Position numbers and translations under genes: made by a program
Notes under the pieces: generated by a model
The model's database searches: none
What the model saw: the letters and a program-made list of their open reading frames with translations, nothing else
What the model was told of the DNA's origin: nothing
DNA from: Streptomyces sp. NBC_00539
Lineage (GTDB): Bacteria; Actinomycetota; Actinomycetes; Streptomycetales; Streptomycetaceae
Assembly (NCBI RefSeq): GCF_036346105.1
Contig: NZ_CP107811.1
Location: 6,405,501 to 6,469,500, forward strand
Reading direction: 5' to 3'
DNA: 64,000 nt
Shown: piece by piece, positions 50,563 through 60,004 of the stretch
Layout of the letters: each line of letters opens with the position of its first letter
Numbering within the stretch: the first letter of the stretch is position 1

Positions 50563-51234
50563 ATGAAGATCTCGGAGCTCAGCCGGCGGACGGGCGTGCC
50601 GGTCGCCAGCATCAAGTACTTCCTGCGACAAGGCCTGTTGCCCGCGGGCCGGGCGACCGCCGCCACGCTGGCCGAGTACGGCGAGGAGCACGTGCAGCGG
50701 CTGCGGTTGATCAAGGCACTGACCAAGCTCGGCGGCCTGTCCATCGCCGCCACCCGCGACGTGCTCGGCGCCGTCGACCAGGCCGACAGCTCCGAGGGCG
50801 CCCTCGGAGCGATCAGCTACGCCCTTCCGGTGCCGGTGGCGGCCCAGCGCGCCACCGCCCCCGAGGAGGAAGCCGAGGCCGACGCGACCGCCGGGGCCGA
50901 GGTGGCGGAGCTGCTGGCGGACCTCGACTGGCAGGCGCCCGACACCTCACCGCACGTGCAGGGCCTGACGGCGGCACTGAAAGAACTGCGGCGGCTGGAC
51001 GCCCAGTACGCCCCGGACGAGCTCGCCGCCTACGCGAGGCTGGCCGAGTCGGTGGCCCGGCTGGACCTGGAGCGGGCGGCCGGTGTCGACGACCCGGTGG
51101 CCCTGGCCGAGCGGGCGGTCATCGTCTTCGCGATCTGCGCCCCGGTGTTCGAGCTGCTACGGCGCCTCGCCCAGGAGAACCAGGTCCGCCGCCGGGTCGC
51201 GGACGACGGCGCCGGGGCCGCACCGGCCCCGTAG
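50563..51234 (+). CDS. MerR-family transcriptional regulator
   Basis: A 223-aa protein. The N-terminal KISELSRRTGVPVASIKYFLRQGLL is the MerR winged-helix motif, with a following helix to ~residue 75. The C-terminal part is helical and Ala-rich, with no metal-binding Cys, so it probably senses an organic ligand. The start ATG 50563 has an AGGGAAG site. It is divergent from the permease gene. Confidence 0.9.
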   Translation: MKISELSRRTGVPVASIKYFLRQGLLPAGRATAATLAEYGEEHVQRLRLIKALTKLGGLSIAATRDVLGAVDQADSSEGALGAISYALPVPVAAQRATAPEEEAEADATAGAEVAELLADLDWQAPDTSPHVQGLTAALKELRRLDAQYAPDELAAYARLAESVARLDLERAAGVDDPVALAERAVIVFAICAPVFELLRRLAQENQVRRRVADDGAGAAPAP

Positions 51235-51332
51235 CCCCCTGGCGCCCGTCCCCCCCAGCCCACCGTCCGTGGGCGGAGCCCGGTCCCGGCCGTCGAGGAA
51301 ATGGATCACGGCGGCGCGCAGTTGTACCGGGC

Positions 51333-51896
51333 ATGCTTCCTGATCCCGTGCGGACCGACCTGGTGCACCCCCTTCTGGCCGACCGGTTCAGCCCCTACGC
51401 GTTCGACCCGTCCGGCCGCGTGGACGACGACGCCCTCCACGCGCTGCTCGAAGCCGCCCGCTGGGCTCCCTCCGCCGGGAACGCGCAACCGTGGGGCTTC
51501 CTCCCCGCCCGCCCCGGCGAACCGGACCACGCACGGGTGCTGCCGCACCTCGCGCCCAGTTCCTTGCGGTGGGCGAAGGACGCAGGCCTGCTCGTCGTCG
51601 CGCTGACCCGCCGCTACGTGGACGACTCGCCGCTCCTCTACTCCGAGTTCGCCGACTACGACCTTGGGCAGGCCGTCGCCCACCTCACCGTCCAGGCCCA
51701 GGCGTTGGGGCTGGCCACCCATCAGTTCCGGGCCTTCGACCTCGAAGCCCTCACCGAGGAGCTGCGGCCCAACCCCGGTTGGGCGATCGTTTCCATGATC
51801 GCCGTGGGGAAGGCGGCCGACGAGCCCTCAGTGGTGAGGCAGCGGCGCAGCGCCGACGACCTCCGGACCGCGCCCTGGTCGACGCCGGCGCAGTGA
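51333..51896 (+). CDS. Nitroreductase-family flavoprotein
   Basis: A 187-aa FMN enzyme of nitroreductase type. FSPYAFDPSGRVDDDALHALLEAARWAPSAGNAQPWGFL carries the typical FMN-binding N-terminal pattern, and GLATHQFRAFD the central part. It probably reduces nitro or quinone compounds using NAD(P)H. No regulator is adjacent except the MerR gene upstream (98-bp gap). Confidence 0.88.
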   Translation: MLPDPVRTDLVHPLLADRFSPYAFDPSGRVDDDALHALLEAARWAPSAGNAQPWGFLPARPGEPDHARVLPHLAPSSLRWAKDAGLLVVALTRRYVDDSPLLYSEFADYDLGQAVAHLTVQAQALGLATHQFRAFDLEALTEELRPNPGWAIVSMIAVGKAADEPSVVRQRRSADDLRTAPWSTPAQ

Positions 51897-51928
51897 CCCA
51901 CGCGCCCCCGCCGCCGCGGGGCGGTGTG

Positions 51929-52192
51929 TCAGATGCCGATGTTGGCCAGCGCCACGCCGATGCTGCGCAGGGTCCCGGCCACCTTGGGATGGCCGGCTTC
52001 GAAGCGTTCCGCCGCACGCGTCACCCCACCGGTGAGACCGGAGTGGGAGGCGGCGTCACCGGTCCGGAGCCGGTCTTCGATCCTGTCGATCAGCGCGTGT
52101 ATGTCGTCGCGCTCCCGCAGCGTAAGGGCCGGCTGCTCTTCGAGCTGCTTGCGCAGCGACCGGAGTTGGTCGCGCAGGTCCTGCACGGACAT
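51929..52192 (-). CDS. DUF4404-like small protein
   Basis: An 87-aa protein with a long charged helix (DLRDQLRSLRKQLEEQPALT) and a short C-terminal helix (GTLRSIGVALANIGI), matching the DUF4404 pattern. ATG 52192 has a GGAGG site 5 bases upstream. Function unknown. It faces the GlsB/YeaQ gene. Confidence 0.75.
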   Translation of the reverse strand: MSVQDLRDQLRSLRKQLEEQPALTLRERDDIHALIDRIEDRLRTGDAASHSGLTGGVTRAAERFEAGHPKVAGTLRSIGVALANIGI

Positions 52193-52378
52193 GGGGTCCT
52201 CCCTCGTTCGACGTCCAAGGCCCGGTCCCGGCCGCGGGATCCTCCGCGACGCGGACCGACAGGGACTCCACTGCCCGGACTCCGGCGGAACGATCAGCAA
52301 ACGGGGAGGTTTGAAAGTGCGCTCTCGGTGCAGACGATCGTTGACAACAGCCTTATACATCGAGGTAGGAGACGGATC

Positions 52379-52657
52379 ATGGGCATTCTCGCTTGGATTC
52401 TCATAGGGCTGCTCGCGGGCCTCATCGCCAAGGCGATCATGCCGGGCAAGGACCCTGGCGGCATCATCATCACCATGCTCATCGGTATCGCGGGCGGTCT
52501 GCTCGGCGGCTGGCTCGGCAAGGTGATCTTCGGCGTCGACTCCATCGACGGCTTCTTCGACCTGTCCACCTGGGTCGCCGCCATCGTCGGTTCCGTCATC
52601 CTCCTGGCCGTCTACCGGCTGGTCACCGGTAACCGGCACCACCACAGCCACGCCTGA
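52379..52657 (+). CDS. GlsB/YeaQ/YmgE-family stress response membrane protein
   Basis: A 92-aa protein with three hydrophobic helices rich in Gly (LIGLLAGLIAKAIMPG; IIITMLIGIAGGLLGGWLG) and a His-rich tail. This is the transglycosylase-associated/YeaQ family of stress-induced inner-membrane proteins. AGGAG lies 7 bases before ATG 52379. It is followed by a hairpin terminator. Confidence 0.9.
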   Translation: MGILAWILIGLLAGLIAKAIMPGKDPGGIIITMLIGIAGGLLGGWLGKVIFGVDSIDGFFDLSTWVAAIVGSVILLAVYRLVTGNRHHHSHA

Positions 52658-52684
52658 GTCACGTACGGCACCGCACTTCATACG

Positions 52685-52721
52685 GAAACGGCTCCCCTTC
52701 CCCCGAAGGCGGAGCCGTTTC
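52685..52721. terminator. Hairpin terminator between convergent genes
   Basis: Outer arms GAAACGGCTCC (52685-52695) and GGAGCCGTTTC (52711-52721) enclose a smaller CCTTC/GAAGG stem with one bulged base. It lies 27 bases past the YeaQ-type gene and 23 bases past the convergent gene's stop. Confidence 0.85.
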
Positions 52722-52744
52722 GTTTCCCCGCGGACCCGCATCCG

Positions 52745-53695
52745 CTACCGGCCGCCCTCCCCACCGCCACCGCCGGGCCCGCTGCGCTCGGCGGAGACGC
52801 CCGCGAGGGCGTGCAGGCTGCGCTCCGCCAGGATCAGGGACCGCTCGCGGACGCAGTCGGCGTGCACGACGACCTCGCCGGGATCGAGGCAGTCGATCGC
52901 GCTCTGAACGGCCGCCAGCGCGGGCTCGTACTGCCGCAGCCTGCGCAGCGCCCCCGCCTTGCGGAACAGGGCTTCCGGCCCCAGCAGGCCTCCGGAGAAG
53001 GCGGAGGCCTCCAGCAGGTCCAGCATCAGCGACGCCTGACGGGGGAGGTTCTCCCCGAGCCACAGCCCGTGCAGCAACGCGTGGACCACCTTGTCCTCGT
53101 CACCCGCCCGGGCCACCACCGCTTCCATCAGCGCCAGCCCCTCCGTCCGCGAGCGCCCGAGCAGGGCGAAGGCACGCAGGGAATCGGTGTACGGGTCCGT
53201 GCGGTCACGGCCGGCCGGCAGTGCGTCGAAGAACTCCTCGATGGCCACGCAGCGGAAGTCGTACCGCAGCGTCGTCAGGAAGCAGTGCCACAGACCCCGC
53301 CCCAGCGCGGTGTCCGGATCCAGCGTGGTCACGTAGGCCTCGTCCAGGAACAGCAGGGCGCTGAACCCCTCGGCCCGCGCCCGCCACGCGAGATCGCCCG
53401 TCACACGGGCGGACTCGCGCCAGGTCGCCGCTCCCCGCGCGAGCCATGCCGCGGCCTCCCGCGTCCAGTCCCGCCCCGAGCCGATCTCCTCCGTCACCCG
53501 GGCGCGCACCATCACCCAGCCACGCTCGCGCAGCCCCTCCTCTCCCTCCACCAAGGCGTGCTCCACGGCATCTGCCGCCCTCGGCAGTCGCCACAGCCCG
53601 CCGGCCGCCCGTTCCGAGGCCGCCGTCCACCTCGGGGGCAGCGCGCGGATCGCCGCCTTCGCCGCTTCGAGTCCCGGATGTCGGTCCACGTCCAC
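52745..53695 (-). CDS. Hypothetical protein, helical
   Basis: A 316-aa soluble protein of unknown function, almost all helical. It has repeated Leu/Ala/Arg patterns (LRRLRQYEPALAAVQSAIDCLDPGEVVVHADC) that recall TPR-like repeats. The start GTG 53695 has an AAGG site. No membrane segment, signal peptide or catalytic motif is seen. Confidence 0.65.
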   Translation of the reverse strand: MDVDRHPGLEAAKAAIRALPPRWTAASERAAGGLWRLPRAADAVEHALVEGEEGLRERGWVMVRARVTEEIGSGRDWTREAAAWLARGAATWRESARVTGDLAWRARAEGFSALLFLDEAYVTTLDPDTALGRGLWHCFLTTLRYDFRCVAIEEFFDALPAGRDRTDPYTDSLRAFALLGRSRTEGLALMEAVVARAGDEDKVVHALLHGLWLGENLPRQASLMLDLLEASAFSGGLLGPEALFRKAGALRRLRQYEPALAAVQSAIDCLDPGEVVVHADCVRERSLILAERSLHALAGVSAERSGPGGGGGEGGR

Positions 53696-54040
53696 CAGTC
53701 ACCTTCCCGACCTGCCCGACCACGTCGCATCCACCACGGTGATACCCGAGTCGTGGATCAGGTCGGGTGACGGCGCGCAGGGAGACCCTCCGGACGCCGC
53801 GGGTCCGCCCGTGCGGGTGCGGCGTCCGGGGTGGTGGCGGCGCTGCTCGCGACGGGCCGGATTGTGGGAGGGTTGAAGGGATCGACCAGCCCGGTTCTGT
53901 CGGCCAGCCCCCGCCGACCGCCGGCCCTCCACGCCCGGAGTGATCTGCCCACTCGGGGCGCCGGCATGGATGCCACCGCCCCCCCACCGCCCCCTTACCT
54001 CTCCGTCGGAACACCGGGTGAGCCGGATGCCCGCGGCTCC
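53696..54040. other. Intergenic region without clear gene
   Basis: 345 bp. It holds the promoter of the leftward gene at 52745 and little else. Three copies of CCCGACC or its complement occur near 53706-53767 (53706-53712, 53715-53721 and inverted at 53761-53767) and could be a regulator site. Short frames here lack ribosome sites and look spurious. Confidence 0.5.
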
Positions 54041-54349
54041 TCAGGCGCCGAGCCGCGTCACCGCGGCCTGCAGCACGGAGGCCAGCACCTCGGGATCGGC
54101 CTTTTGCGGCGGGCTGAGGGCAGACATCGCGTCCAGGTCCCGTGTGGAGGCGACTTCCAGGGCGCCCTCGTACGCGGGCTCCTGCAATCGGGCGGCCGGC
54201 ACGACCTCCACCCGGCCCTGGATCACGATGAGAACCCGCTCCTCGCCCGCGTGCTCCAGCAAGGCCCGGACGTGATCGGGCGTGACCGTGGTGGACTGCG
54301 ACCCGGGCGGTTTTCCGGGACCTGCGGCATGCGATACGCCGTCTGCCAT
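54041..54349 (-). CDS. Small hypothetical protein
   Basis: A 102-aa protein with a disordered N terminus, then a compact alpha/beta part (HVRALLEHAGEERVLIVIQGRVEVV) and a C-terminal helix. AGGAGG lies 5 bases before the ATG, which supports that it is expressed. No family recognised. Confidence 0.65.
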   Translation of the reverse strand: MADGVSHAAGPGKPPGSQSTTVTPDHVRALLEHAGEERVLIVIQGRVEVVPAARLQEPAYEGALEVASTRDLDAMSALSPPQKADPEVLASVLQAAVTRLGA

Positions 54350-54429
54350 GGCGTCCTCCTGCTACCTCACCCGGCCCCTGCCCAGGCACCGAGCGGTTAC
54401 TCATACCGCCGGTGCGACGCCGGTGCCCC

Positions 54430-54885
54430 TCAGACCCGAAGCCGCTCGGCGAACCTCCGCGCGGCGGCCAGGTCGCCGGCGTGCGGGCGCTGCTTGTTGA
54501 GCCCACCGATCAGCTTGAACGGCGCCCAGGTGTCGAACGCCCGGCACGAGAAGCTCCCGTCGACCGTGAACCCCTTGCCTTCGAGGAGCCGGATCACGGG
54601 GCGGGTGAACGGCGCCGGCGGGATCTCCGGCAGCCCACTGGTGGCGAACACGAACGCCCGGCCCCGCCCGGGGGGAAGGGCCCTGACGAAATCGGTCAGC
54701 CGGGGGTGCAGCCTGCCGTAGAAGACGCCCGAGCCGAAGCCCACGAGGTCCGCGCCGGCCAGCGCCGTCAGATCGGCCTCCTCGGGGGGCACGACGTCGG
54801 CCCCGCCCAGCGCCTGGGCCATGACGTCGGCGACACGACGCGTGTTGCCGTGCATCACGGAGGCGCACACGATGACGGTCTTCAT
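54430..54885 (-). CDS. Flavodoxin-like protein
   Basis: A 151-aa FMN protein. The N-terminal VIVCASVMHGNTRRVADVMA contains the phosphate-binding loop of flavodoxins, followed by GFGSGVFYGRLHPRL and FVFATSGLPEIPPAP. It resembles the HemG/flavodoxin group. ATG 54885 has an AAGGGA site ~9 bases upstream. Its redox partner is unknown. Confidence 0.85.
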   Translation of the reverse strand: MKTVIVCASVMHGNTRRVADVMAQALGGADVVPPEEADLTALAGADLVGFGSGVFYGRLHPRLTDFVRALPPGRGRAFVFATSGLPEIPPAPFTRPVIRLLEGKGFTVDGSFSCRAFDTWAPFKLIGGLNKQRPHAGDLAAARRFAERLRV

Positions 54886-55033
54886 GGTGCTGATCCCTTC
54901 TCTCGCTCCTGCAGCGAGGACAGCGCAGCACCGCCGGATGTGACACCCCCGGTGGCGACGGGCCGCCACCTCGTACCGGTACGGCGACCGGTACGGGCCC
55001 ACAGCGCTTCTCCGCGGCCGTCCCGGACGGGGG

Positions 55034-55918
55034 TCAGGCGTCCACGGGCCGCCAGGCCGGTCCGTCGCCGTCGCGCTCGACGCGTCCGAACACCACGTCG
55101 GCGAAGTGGACGCCGAAGCCGATCGTGCCGGGCTTCGCCAGCTCGGCGACGAGGCGACGGCGGTGGTCGGCGGTCCGGGCGCCGTCGTGGTCGAAGGCCG
55201 CGGACCATTCGGGGTGGTCGATCTGGACCGGGGAGTGCGCGGCGTCGCCGAAGGCGATCAGACGCCGCCCGCCCCCGGTGATGACGTACTCGGCATGCCC
55301 GTGGGTGTGACCGGGGGTGATCCGGACACGTACGCCGGGGAAGACCTCCTGCCCGTCCGCGATGGTGCGCACGCGCGGTGCGAGAGCGGCGACCTGCTCG
55401 CTCATGCCCCCCTCCTCCAGGACGTCTCGCCGCTCCCACTCCGGCCCGGAGATCAGGTAGTCGGCGTGGCCGAACGCGAGCCGGTCCGTGCCGGGGGAGG
55501 GGAGGCAGGCCCAGCCGAGGTGGTCCGGGTGGAGGTGGGTGAAGGCCACCGCTTCGATGTCCTCGGGGCGGCGGCCGAGGTCGCCCAGGCCCTGCGGGAG
55601 CGCGCCTCCGCGGATCACGGAAAGGGGGCCGTCCGGAGCCTCGAACGTCTGCGGGCCGATGCCGGCGTCGATCAGCAGCGCGCGATCGCCGTGCTCCACC
55701 AGCAGGGCGCCGACGCTCCCCACGAGGTGGCCGGTGGCGTCCACGTACTCCGGGTGTGCGGCCCACACCTCGTCGGTGGTGTCCTGGAGCAGTTCCAGGG
55801 GCCGGAAGCGCACGTCGCCATCCGGAACGTACGAAACCTTCGTGTCGCCGAGCCGTATCGACCGGATCCCCGCCGGCCTGCGCAGGCGTTCGTCGCGCTG
55901 CACCGTCAAGTCGCCCAT
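55034..55918 (-). CDS. MBL-fold metallo-hydrolase
   Basis: A 294-aa enzyme. The zinc motif THLHPDHLGW, followed by His in TPGHTHGHAEYV and Asp in FGDAAHS, fits the metallo-beta-lactamase fold as found in lactonase-like proteins. ATG 55918 has AGGAGG 6 bases upstream. It is divergent from a MarR gene with a dyad between them, so MarR probably controls it. It may hydrolyse a lactone or ester. Confidence 0.9.
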   Translation of the reverse strand: MGDLTVQRDERLRRPAGIRSIRLGDTKVSYVPDGDVRFRPLELLQDTTDEVWAAHPEYVDATGHLVGSVGALLVEHGDRALLIDAGIGPQTFEAPDGPLSVIRGGALPQGLGDLGRRPEDIEAVAFTHLHPDHLGWACLPSPGTDRLAFGHADYLISGPEWERRDVLEEGGMSEQVAALAPRVRTIADGQEVFPGVRVRITPGHTHGHAEYVITGGGRRLIAFGDAAHSPVQIDHPEWSAAFDHDGARTADHRRRLVAELAKPGTIGFGVHFADVVFGRVERDGDGPAWRPVDA

Positions 55919-55990
55919 GAAATACCTCCTGTGATCGGTCATCAGACGGCCGCCGCCCCCCGGCGGCGACGAGGCCAACCATAAACATCA

Positions 55991-56009
55991 AGCTCGAATC
56001 ATTCAAGCT
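55991..56009. promoter_or_regulatory. MarR operator between MBL-fold and MarR genes
   Basis: AGCTCGAAT-C-ATTCAAGCT is a 19-bp dyad with one mismatch. A second pair, CATCAAG (55986-55992) and CTTGATG (56023-56029), surrounds it. The AT-rich gap lies between the two divergent starts (55918 and 56049). Confidence 0.75.
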
Positions 56010-56048
56010 GTAAATGTTTTGCCTTGATGGACTTGCTAGGGTGGAGGC

Positions 56049-56477
56049 ATGACGACGCCCCCCGACTCCCAGGCCATCGCCGAGCGCCAGCTGTGCGGTC
56101 TGGTGAACGGGCTGGCGCAGCGGATCGGCGAGCACGTACGGGAGCGCGCGGCCACCCTGGGCCTCACCGCGCCCCAGGCGACCGCGCTGCGCGAGATGAG
56201 CGGGCCGATGACCATGCGGGAGCTCGCCGAACGGATGAGCTGCGAGCCCTCCAACACCACGTTCGTCGTCGACAAGCTGGAGAAGCAGAACCTGGTCGAG
56301 CGCCACCCGCACCCCACCGACCGGCGTGCCAAGCACCTCGTCCTCACCGCAGAAGGCGCCGCACTGCGCCGGCGCCTCCTCGACCTCCTCGCCGTGGACA
56401 GTCCGCTGTCCGGCCTCACCCCGCAGGAGCAGCGGGTTCTCCACGGACTGCTGGAGCAGGCCGTCACCCACCCCTGA
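56049..56477 (+). CDS. MarR-family transcriptional regulator
   Basis: A 142-aa winged-helix protein. GPMTMRELAERMSCEPSNTTFVVDKLEKQNLVER and the wing HPTDRRAKHLVLTAEGAAL are typical. It faces the MBL-fold hydrolase gene, and the dyads at 55986-56029 are its probable sites. It ends convergent to the P450-reductase gene. Confidence 0.92.
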   Translation: MTTPPDSQAIAERQLCGLVNGLAQRIGEHVRERAATLGLTAPQATALREMSGPMTMRELAERMSCEPSNTTFVVDKLEKQNLVERHPHPTDRRAKHLVLTAEGAALRRRLLDLLAVDSPLSGLTPQEQRVLHGLLEQAVTHP

Positions 56478-56550
56478 GCGCTGAGCGCGTGCGGGAACGG
56501 CGTTGCGGCGGCGCCGCATCGAACCGCGCCGCCGCCGGTGGGCGCCGCCG

Positions 56551-59500
56551 TCAGCCGCCCACGTAGACGTCCTCCACGTAGCGGCCGTCCGCGATCAGCC
56601 CCCGGAGCCATTCCGCAGCCGTCGACTCGTCCTTCCCGCTGAACCGGACGTACAGCCGGCGGAACGCCTCGCGGACGCCCGGGGCCATGCGGGAGCCGTC
56701 TCCGCACACGTGGATGCGGGCGCCCGCTTCCGTCAGCCGCCAGACCTCCTCGCCCTCCGCCTCGATCCGGTGCTGCACGAAACGGACCCGGCCCTCGGGC
56801 GCCAGCGAGAAGGCGGGGCGCATCGACACCGCCCCCTCGCGGTCGGCGTCCTCCAGCTCCGCCCGGTGGAGATAGTCCACATCCGGGTGGTCACAGCCGA
56901 AGTAGCACAGCGCGGGCGCCAGTTCGGCTCCCGACGCACGCAGCGCGCGGCGGTCGGCGATCGCCCCGCGGAACGGCGCGAGGCCGGTACCCGCGCCGAT
57001 CATGATGACCGGCGTCCGCTCGTCGTGCGGGATGCGGAAGGCCTCCCGGCACGGCTGTACCCGGGCGAGGACCGTGTCGCCGGGACGCACCCGGTGCAGG
57101 TACGAAGAGCCCACTCCGCGGAACACGCCGCCCCGGCCCGAGCGGTGGGGCGCTTCCAGGAGCGAGATCATCAGGTCGGCCCGCCCCGGACCGGCCGAAG
57201 GGGACGAGGAGATGGAGTAGTGGCGGGGCCGCATGGGCTCCAGCAGCTCCAGGAGCACGGGCCACGGCAGGCGGCCCTGGAGCGCCGGGTGCTCCTCGAT
57301 CAGGTCCACGAGGCTGCCCGGGCATGCTCCGTCGCCGGCCGTCCCTGCCGCGAGCCGTTCCAGTGCCGCCTTCTCCGGCGGGCACGGGTTGTGCGCCGCG
57401 AGGACGGCCGCCTGCTCGGCCGTCACCGGGGTCTGGAGCTCCACGTACCGGGTGAGCAGTTCCCGCACGGCGAGGGGCCGGTCGACCGGAAGGGTGGTCC
57501 GGCCGGGGCGGCGGGTCCGGATGTCCAGCACCGTGTCCAGGTCGGCTCCCAGGATCCTGGCGGCCCGCTCCACCTGGGCCGGGTCGTTGGCCGGGAGGAC
57601 GGCGAGGTGGTCGGCGGTACGGTAGCCGACCCCTTCGGGAAGCCTGAGGCGCAGGAAACGCTTCGACCTGCCGGCCGGGTGGCCGAGGTCGGCGAGGTCC
57701 CCGGTGTGCGTCACCGTCATCGGCCGCAGATCGTGCCGCCGGGCCAGCGCGTCGAGCGGCTCACCCGTGATCTCGGCGACCTCGTACACCGGGACGTGCG
57801 ACTCCTGCGACCGGGAGGGGGCCACGGACGCCGGGTCGCCGTAGCACTCCAGCAGCGTACGGCGCAGGGCGGCGGTGAAGCCGCGCACCGCCCCCGCGAG
57901 GTCCCCGGAGGCGTCCGCCTCGCCACGGTCCATCAGCCGCGCCGCTCCCGCCGAGGCGAGGCGGCCGTCGATGAGCGTGGGCACCTGCTGGTAGGTGGCG
58001 GCCCAGTTGCGGTCCCCGACGCCCAGGACGGCGTACCGCACGCCCTCGGCGGCACCGGGGGCCGCCTGCGCCAGCCAGGAGACGAATCCCGCAGCGTCGT
58101 CGGTGGGCTGTCCGTTGTACGACGCGGCGACGACGACCAGCGGCCCGTCCGTGGGCAGCCCGCCGTCACGGTGGTCGTCGAGCGGCGCGACACGGGTCTC
58201 GAAGCCCAGCTCCCCGGCCATCGCGGCCAGGTCCTGCGCGTACGAGCGGCAGGTGCCGAAGTTGGACCCGTGCAGCAGCGTCAGCCTCGTACCGGGAACG
58301 GCCCGGGTGGGGGACGCGCCCGCTGCCGGGGTCTGCGTGTCCTCCCGCCGGCCGGCCGCCATGACCGCCCCGAGGGCCGCACGGTTGCGGGCGCGGTCGG
58401 CCGGGGTGCGCCGGCCCAACGCCATCGTGAACCCCTCGGGCTTGAGCGTGAGCGTCTCCTTGATGCGCAGCTCGTAGCGCGCGTGGTCGACGAGCCGGTA
58501 GCGGTGCACGAGCATGCCCAGCAGCATCGTCGCCTCGTGGAGGGCGAACTGCCGTCCGATACAGGCGCGTTCCCCGGTCCCGAACGGCTTGTACGCGTGC
58601 GGGGAACGGGCCGCCTCGGCCTCGGGGGCGAACCGGTCCGGGTCGAACTCCTCCACGTTGTCGCCCCACAACGGGTCGCGGTGCAGCATCGGCGTCAGCA
58701 CCAGCATCCGCTGCCCCGCCTTCACCGGGTAGCGGCCCCCGATCACGGTGTCGGCGCGCGCCTCGCGTGCGAACGCGGCGGCGGTCGGCCACAGCCGCAG
58801 TGCCTCGCCCAGCACCTGGCGTACGTAGCGCAGTCTGCCGACGTCCTCGAAGGAGGGCTCCGGGTCCGGGTCGTCGCCCCACAACGCGTCCGTCTCCGCC
58901 TGGGCCAGGTGCAGCACCGCCGGGTTCTTCAGCAGGTAGTACAGCGCGAACGAGAGCGCGCCCGATGTGGTCTCGTGGCCCGCGATCAGGAAGGTGATCA
59001 CCTGGTTCCTGATGTTCGCCCCGTCGAGCACCTCGCCGGACCGGGGATGGGGGGAGCCCAGCATCAGGCCCAGAAGATCGTCGGTCGAAGTGTCCCCCGA
59101 GGCCTTGCGCTGCTCGATCACCTCGTCCACGACCCGGGCCAGGTAGGCGGCGTCCGCCGCGAACGCCTCGTCCTCGGCCGTGTGGTCCGCGCCGGGCACC
59201 CGGCCGAGTCTGGCCTGGCTGTGGGCGAGGGCCCGGACGAGCGCCTGGACGAACGGGTGCGCCTGCTCACGCTCGAAGGACGCGAAGTCGTAGCCGAACC
59301 CGGACAGGCCGATGGTGTCCAGGGTCATGCGGGTCATGTCCTCGGCGACGTCGACCGGGGCCGACACGGCGGCGTCCCCGGCGAACCGCGCGTCCCAGGA
59401 GCCGATGAGCCGCCTGGCCACCCGCAGCATGTGCGGGTGGTAGGTGCGCATCGAGGTGAGGGCGAAGGCCGGGAGCAGGATGTCGTGCGCCTTGGCCCAG

Positions 59501-59817
59501 TTGGGCTCGTCGTTGTACGCGGTGAACAGCCCGTCGGCGGCGACCTCGCGCACGTTCTCCAGCGCCGGGCCGATGCCCTTGACGAAGCGCTGCTCGTCGG
59601 AGAGTTCCTCCACCAGCGCCGCCGCGCTCACGAACACGGTCTCCCGGTCGTGGAAGCGCTGGACGAAGACCGGCCCGAGCCGGCGCGCGTGGCCCATGGC
59701 GCTCTGCAGCGGGGTGCTCGTCATCCCCGATTCGCTCACGTCGACGACCGGCAGGTGCGGAGCGTGCGGAGCGGCGTCGTCAAGGGGTCCGGTGCCGGTG
59801 GTGTGCGGTTCACTCAT
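56551..59817 (-). CDS. Self-sufficient cytochrome P450-NADPH reductase (CYP102/BM3-like)
   Basis: A 1088-aa fusion. Residues ~30-480 are a P450 with the I-helix AGHETTSGALSF, ExxR in EALRLWP and haem Cys419 in FGTGERACIGRQ. From ~512 comes an FMN domain (LLHGSNFGTCRSYAQDLA), and from ~674 to the end an FAD/NADPH reductase (RHYSISSSPS; GAGTGLAPFRG; HVCGDGSRMAPGVREAF). The order and length match P450 BM3-type fatty acid hydroxylases. It needs only NADPH and oxygen. A PAS-LuxR regulator is divergent. Substrates are probably fatty acids or similar chains; this is inferred from the family. Confidence 0.95.
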   Translation of the reverse strand: MSEPHTTGTGPLDDAAPHAPHLPVVDVSESGMTSTPLQSAMGHARRLGPVFVQRFHDRETVFVSAAALVEELSDEQRFVKGIGPALENVREVAADGLFTAYNDEPNWAKAHDILLPAFALTSMRTYHPHMLRVARRLIGSWDARFAGDAAVSAPVDVAEDMTRMTLDTIGLSGFGYDFASFEREQAHPFVQALVRALAHSQARLGRVPGADHTAEDEAFAADAAYLARVVDEVIEQRKASGDTSTDDLLGLMLGSPHPRSGEVLDGANIRNQVITFLIAGHETTSGALSFALYYLLKNPAVLHLAQAETDALWGDDPDPEPSFEDVGRLRYVRQVLGEALRLWPTAAAFAREARADTVIGGRYPVKAGQRMLVLTPMLHRDPLWGDNVEEFDPDRFAPEAEAARSPHAYKPFGTGERACIGRQFALHEATMLLGMLVHRYRLVDHARYELRIKETLTLKPEGFTMALGRRTPADRARNRAALGAVMAAGRREDTQTPAAGASPTRAVPGTRLTLLHGSNFGTCRSYAQDLAAMAGELGFETRVAPLDDHRDGGLPTDGPLVVVAASYNGQPTDDAAGFVSWLAQAAPGAAEGVRYAVLGVGDRNWAATYQQVPTLIDGRLASAGAARLMDRGEADASGDLAGAVRGFTAALRRTLLECYGDPASVAPSRSQESHVPVYEVAEITGEPLDALARRHDLRPMTVTHTGDLADLGHPAGRSKRFLRLRLPEGVGYRTADHLAVLPANDPAQVERAARILGADLDTVLDIRTRRPGRTTLPVDRPLAVRELLTRYVELQTPVTAEQAAVLAAHNPCPPEKAALERLAAGTAGDGACPGSLVDLIEEHPALQGRLPWPVLLELLEPMRPRHYSISSSPSAGPGRADLMISLLEAPHRSGRGGVFRGVGSSYLHRVRPGDTVLARVQPCREAFRIPHDERTPVIMIGAGTGLAPFRGAIADRRALRASGAELAPALCYFGCDHPDVDYLHRAELEDADREGAVSMRPAFSLAPEGRVRFVQHRIEAEGEEVWRLTEAGARIHVCGDGSRMAPGVREAFRRLYVRFSGKDESTAAEWLRGLIADGRYVEDVYVGG

Positions 59818-59928
59818 GGCGTCTGCCTCTTCTGGTCACGTCATTGCCTGGACCTGTGCACCCGCCCACTGGCCGGGTGCCGTCTCGTGTCCACGGTGAC
59901 GCGGCCGCCGGGGCGGACCCGCACGAGA

Positions 59929-59946
59929 ACTACCTATTCTTGTAGT
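59929..59946. promoter_or_regulatory. Dyad between P450-reductase and PAS-LuxR genes
   Basis: ACTAC (59929-59933) and GTAGT (59942-59946) form an inverted repeat with an 8-base AT-rich spacer in the divergent gap. It could be the LuxR-type binding site, which is usually short and dyad-symmetric. Confidence 0.45.
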
Positions 59947-60004
59947 GGTGTTTTCCGTGCCGGGCCTTGATCGGGGGCAGTTGGCCGTGACAGAGGGAGA
60001 GTGC

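Noticed and set aside
52341-52359. TTGACA and TATACA as a promoter for the YeaQ-type gene
   Set aside because: The two boxes are only 7 bases apart, far too close for a sigma-70-type promoter.
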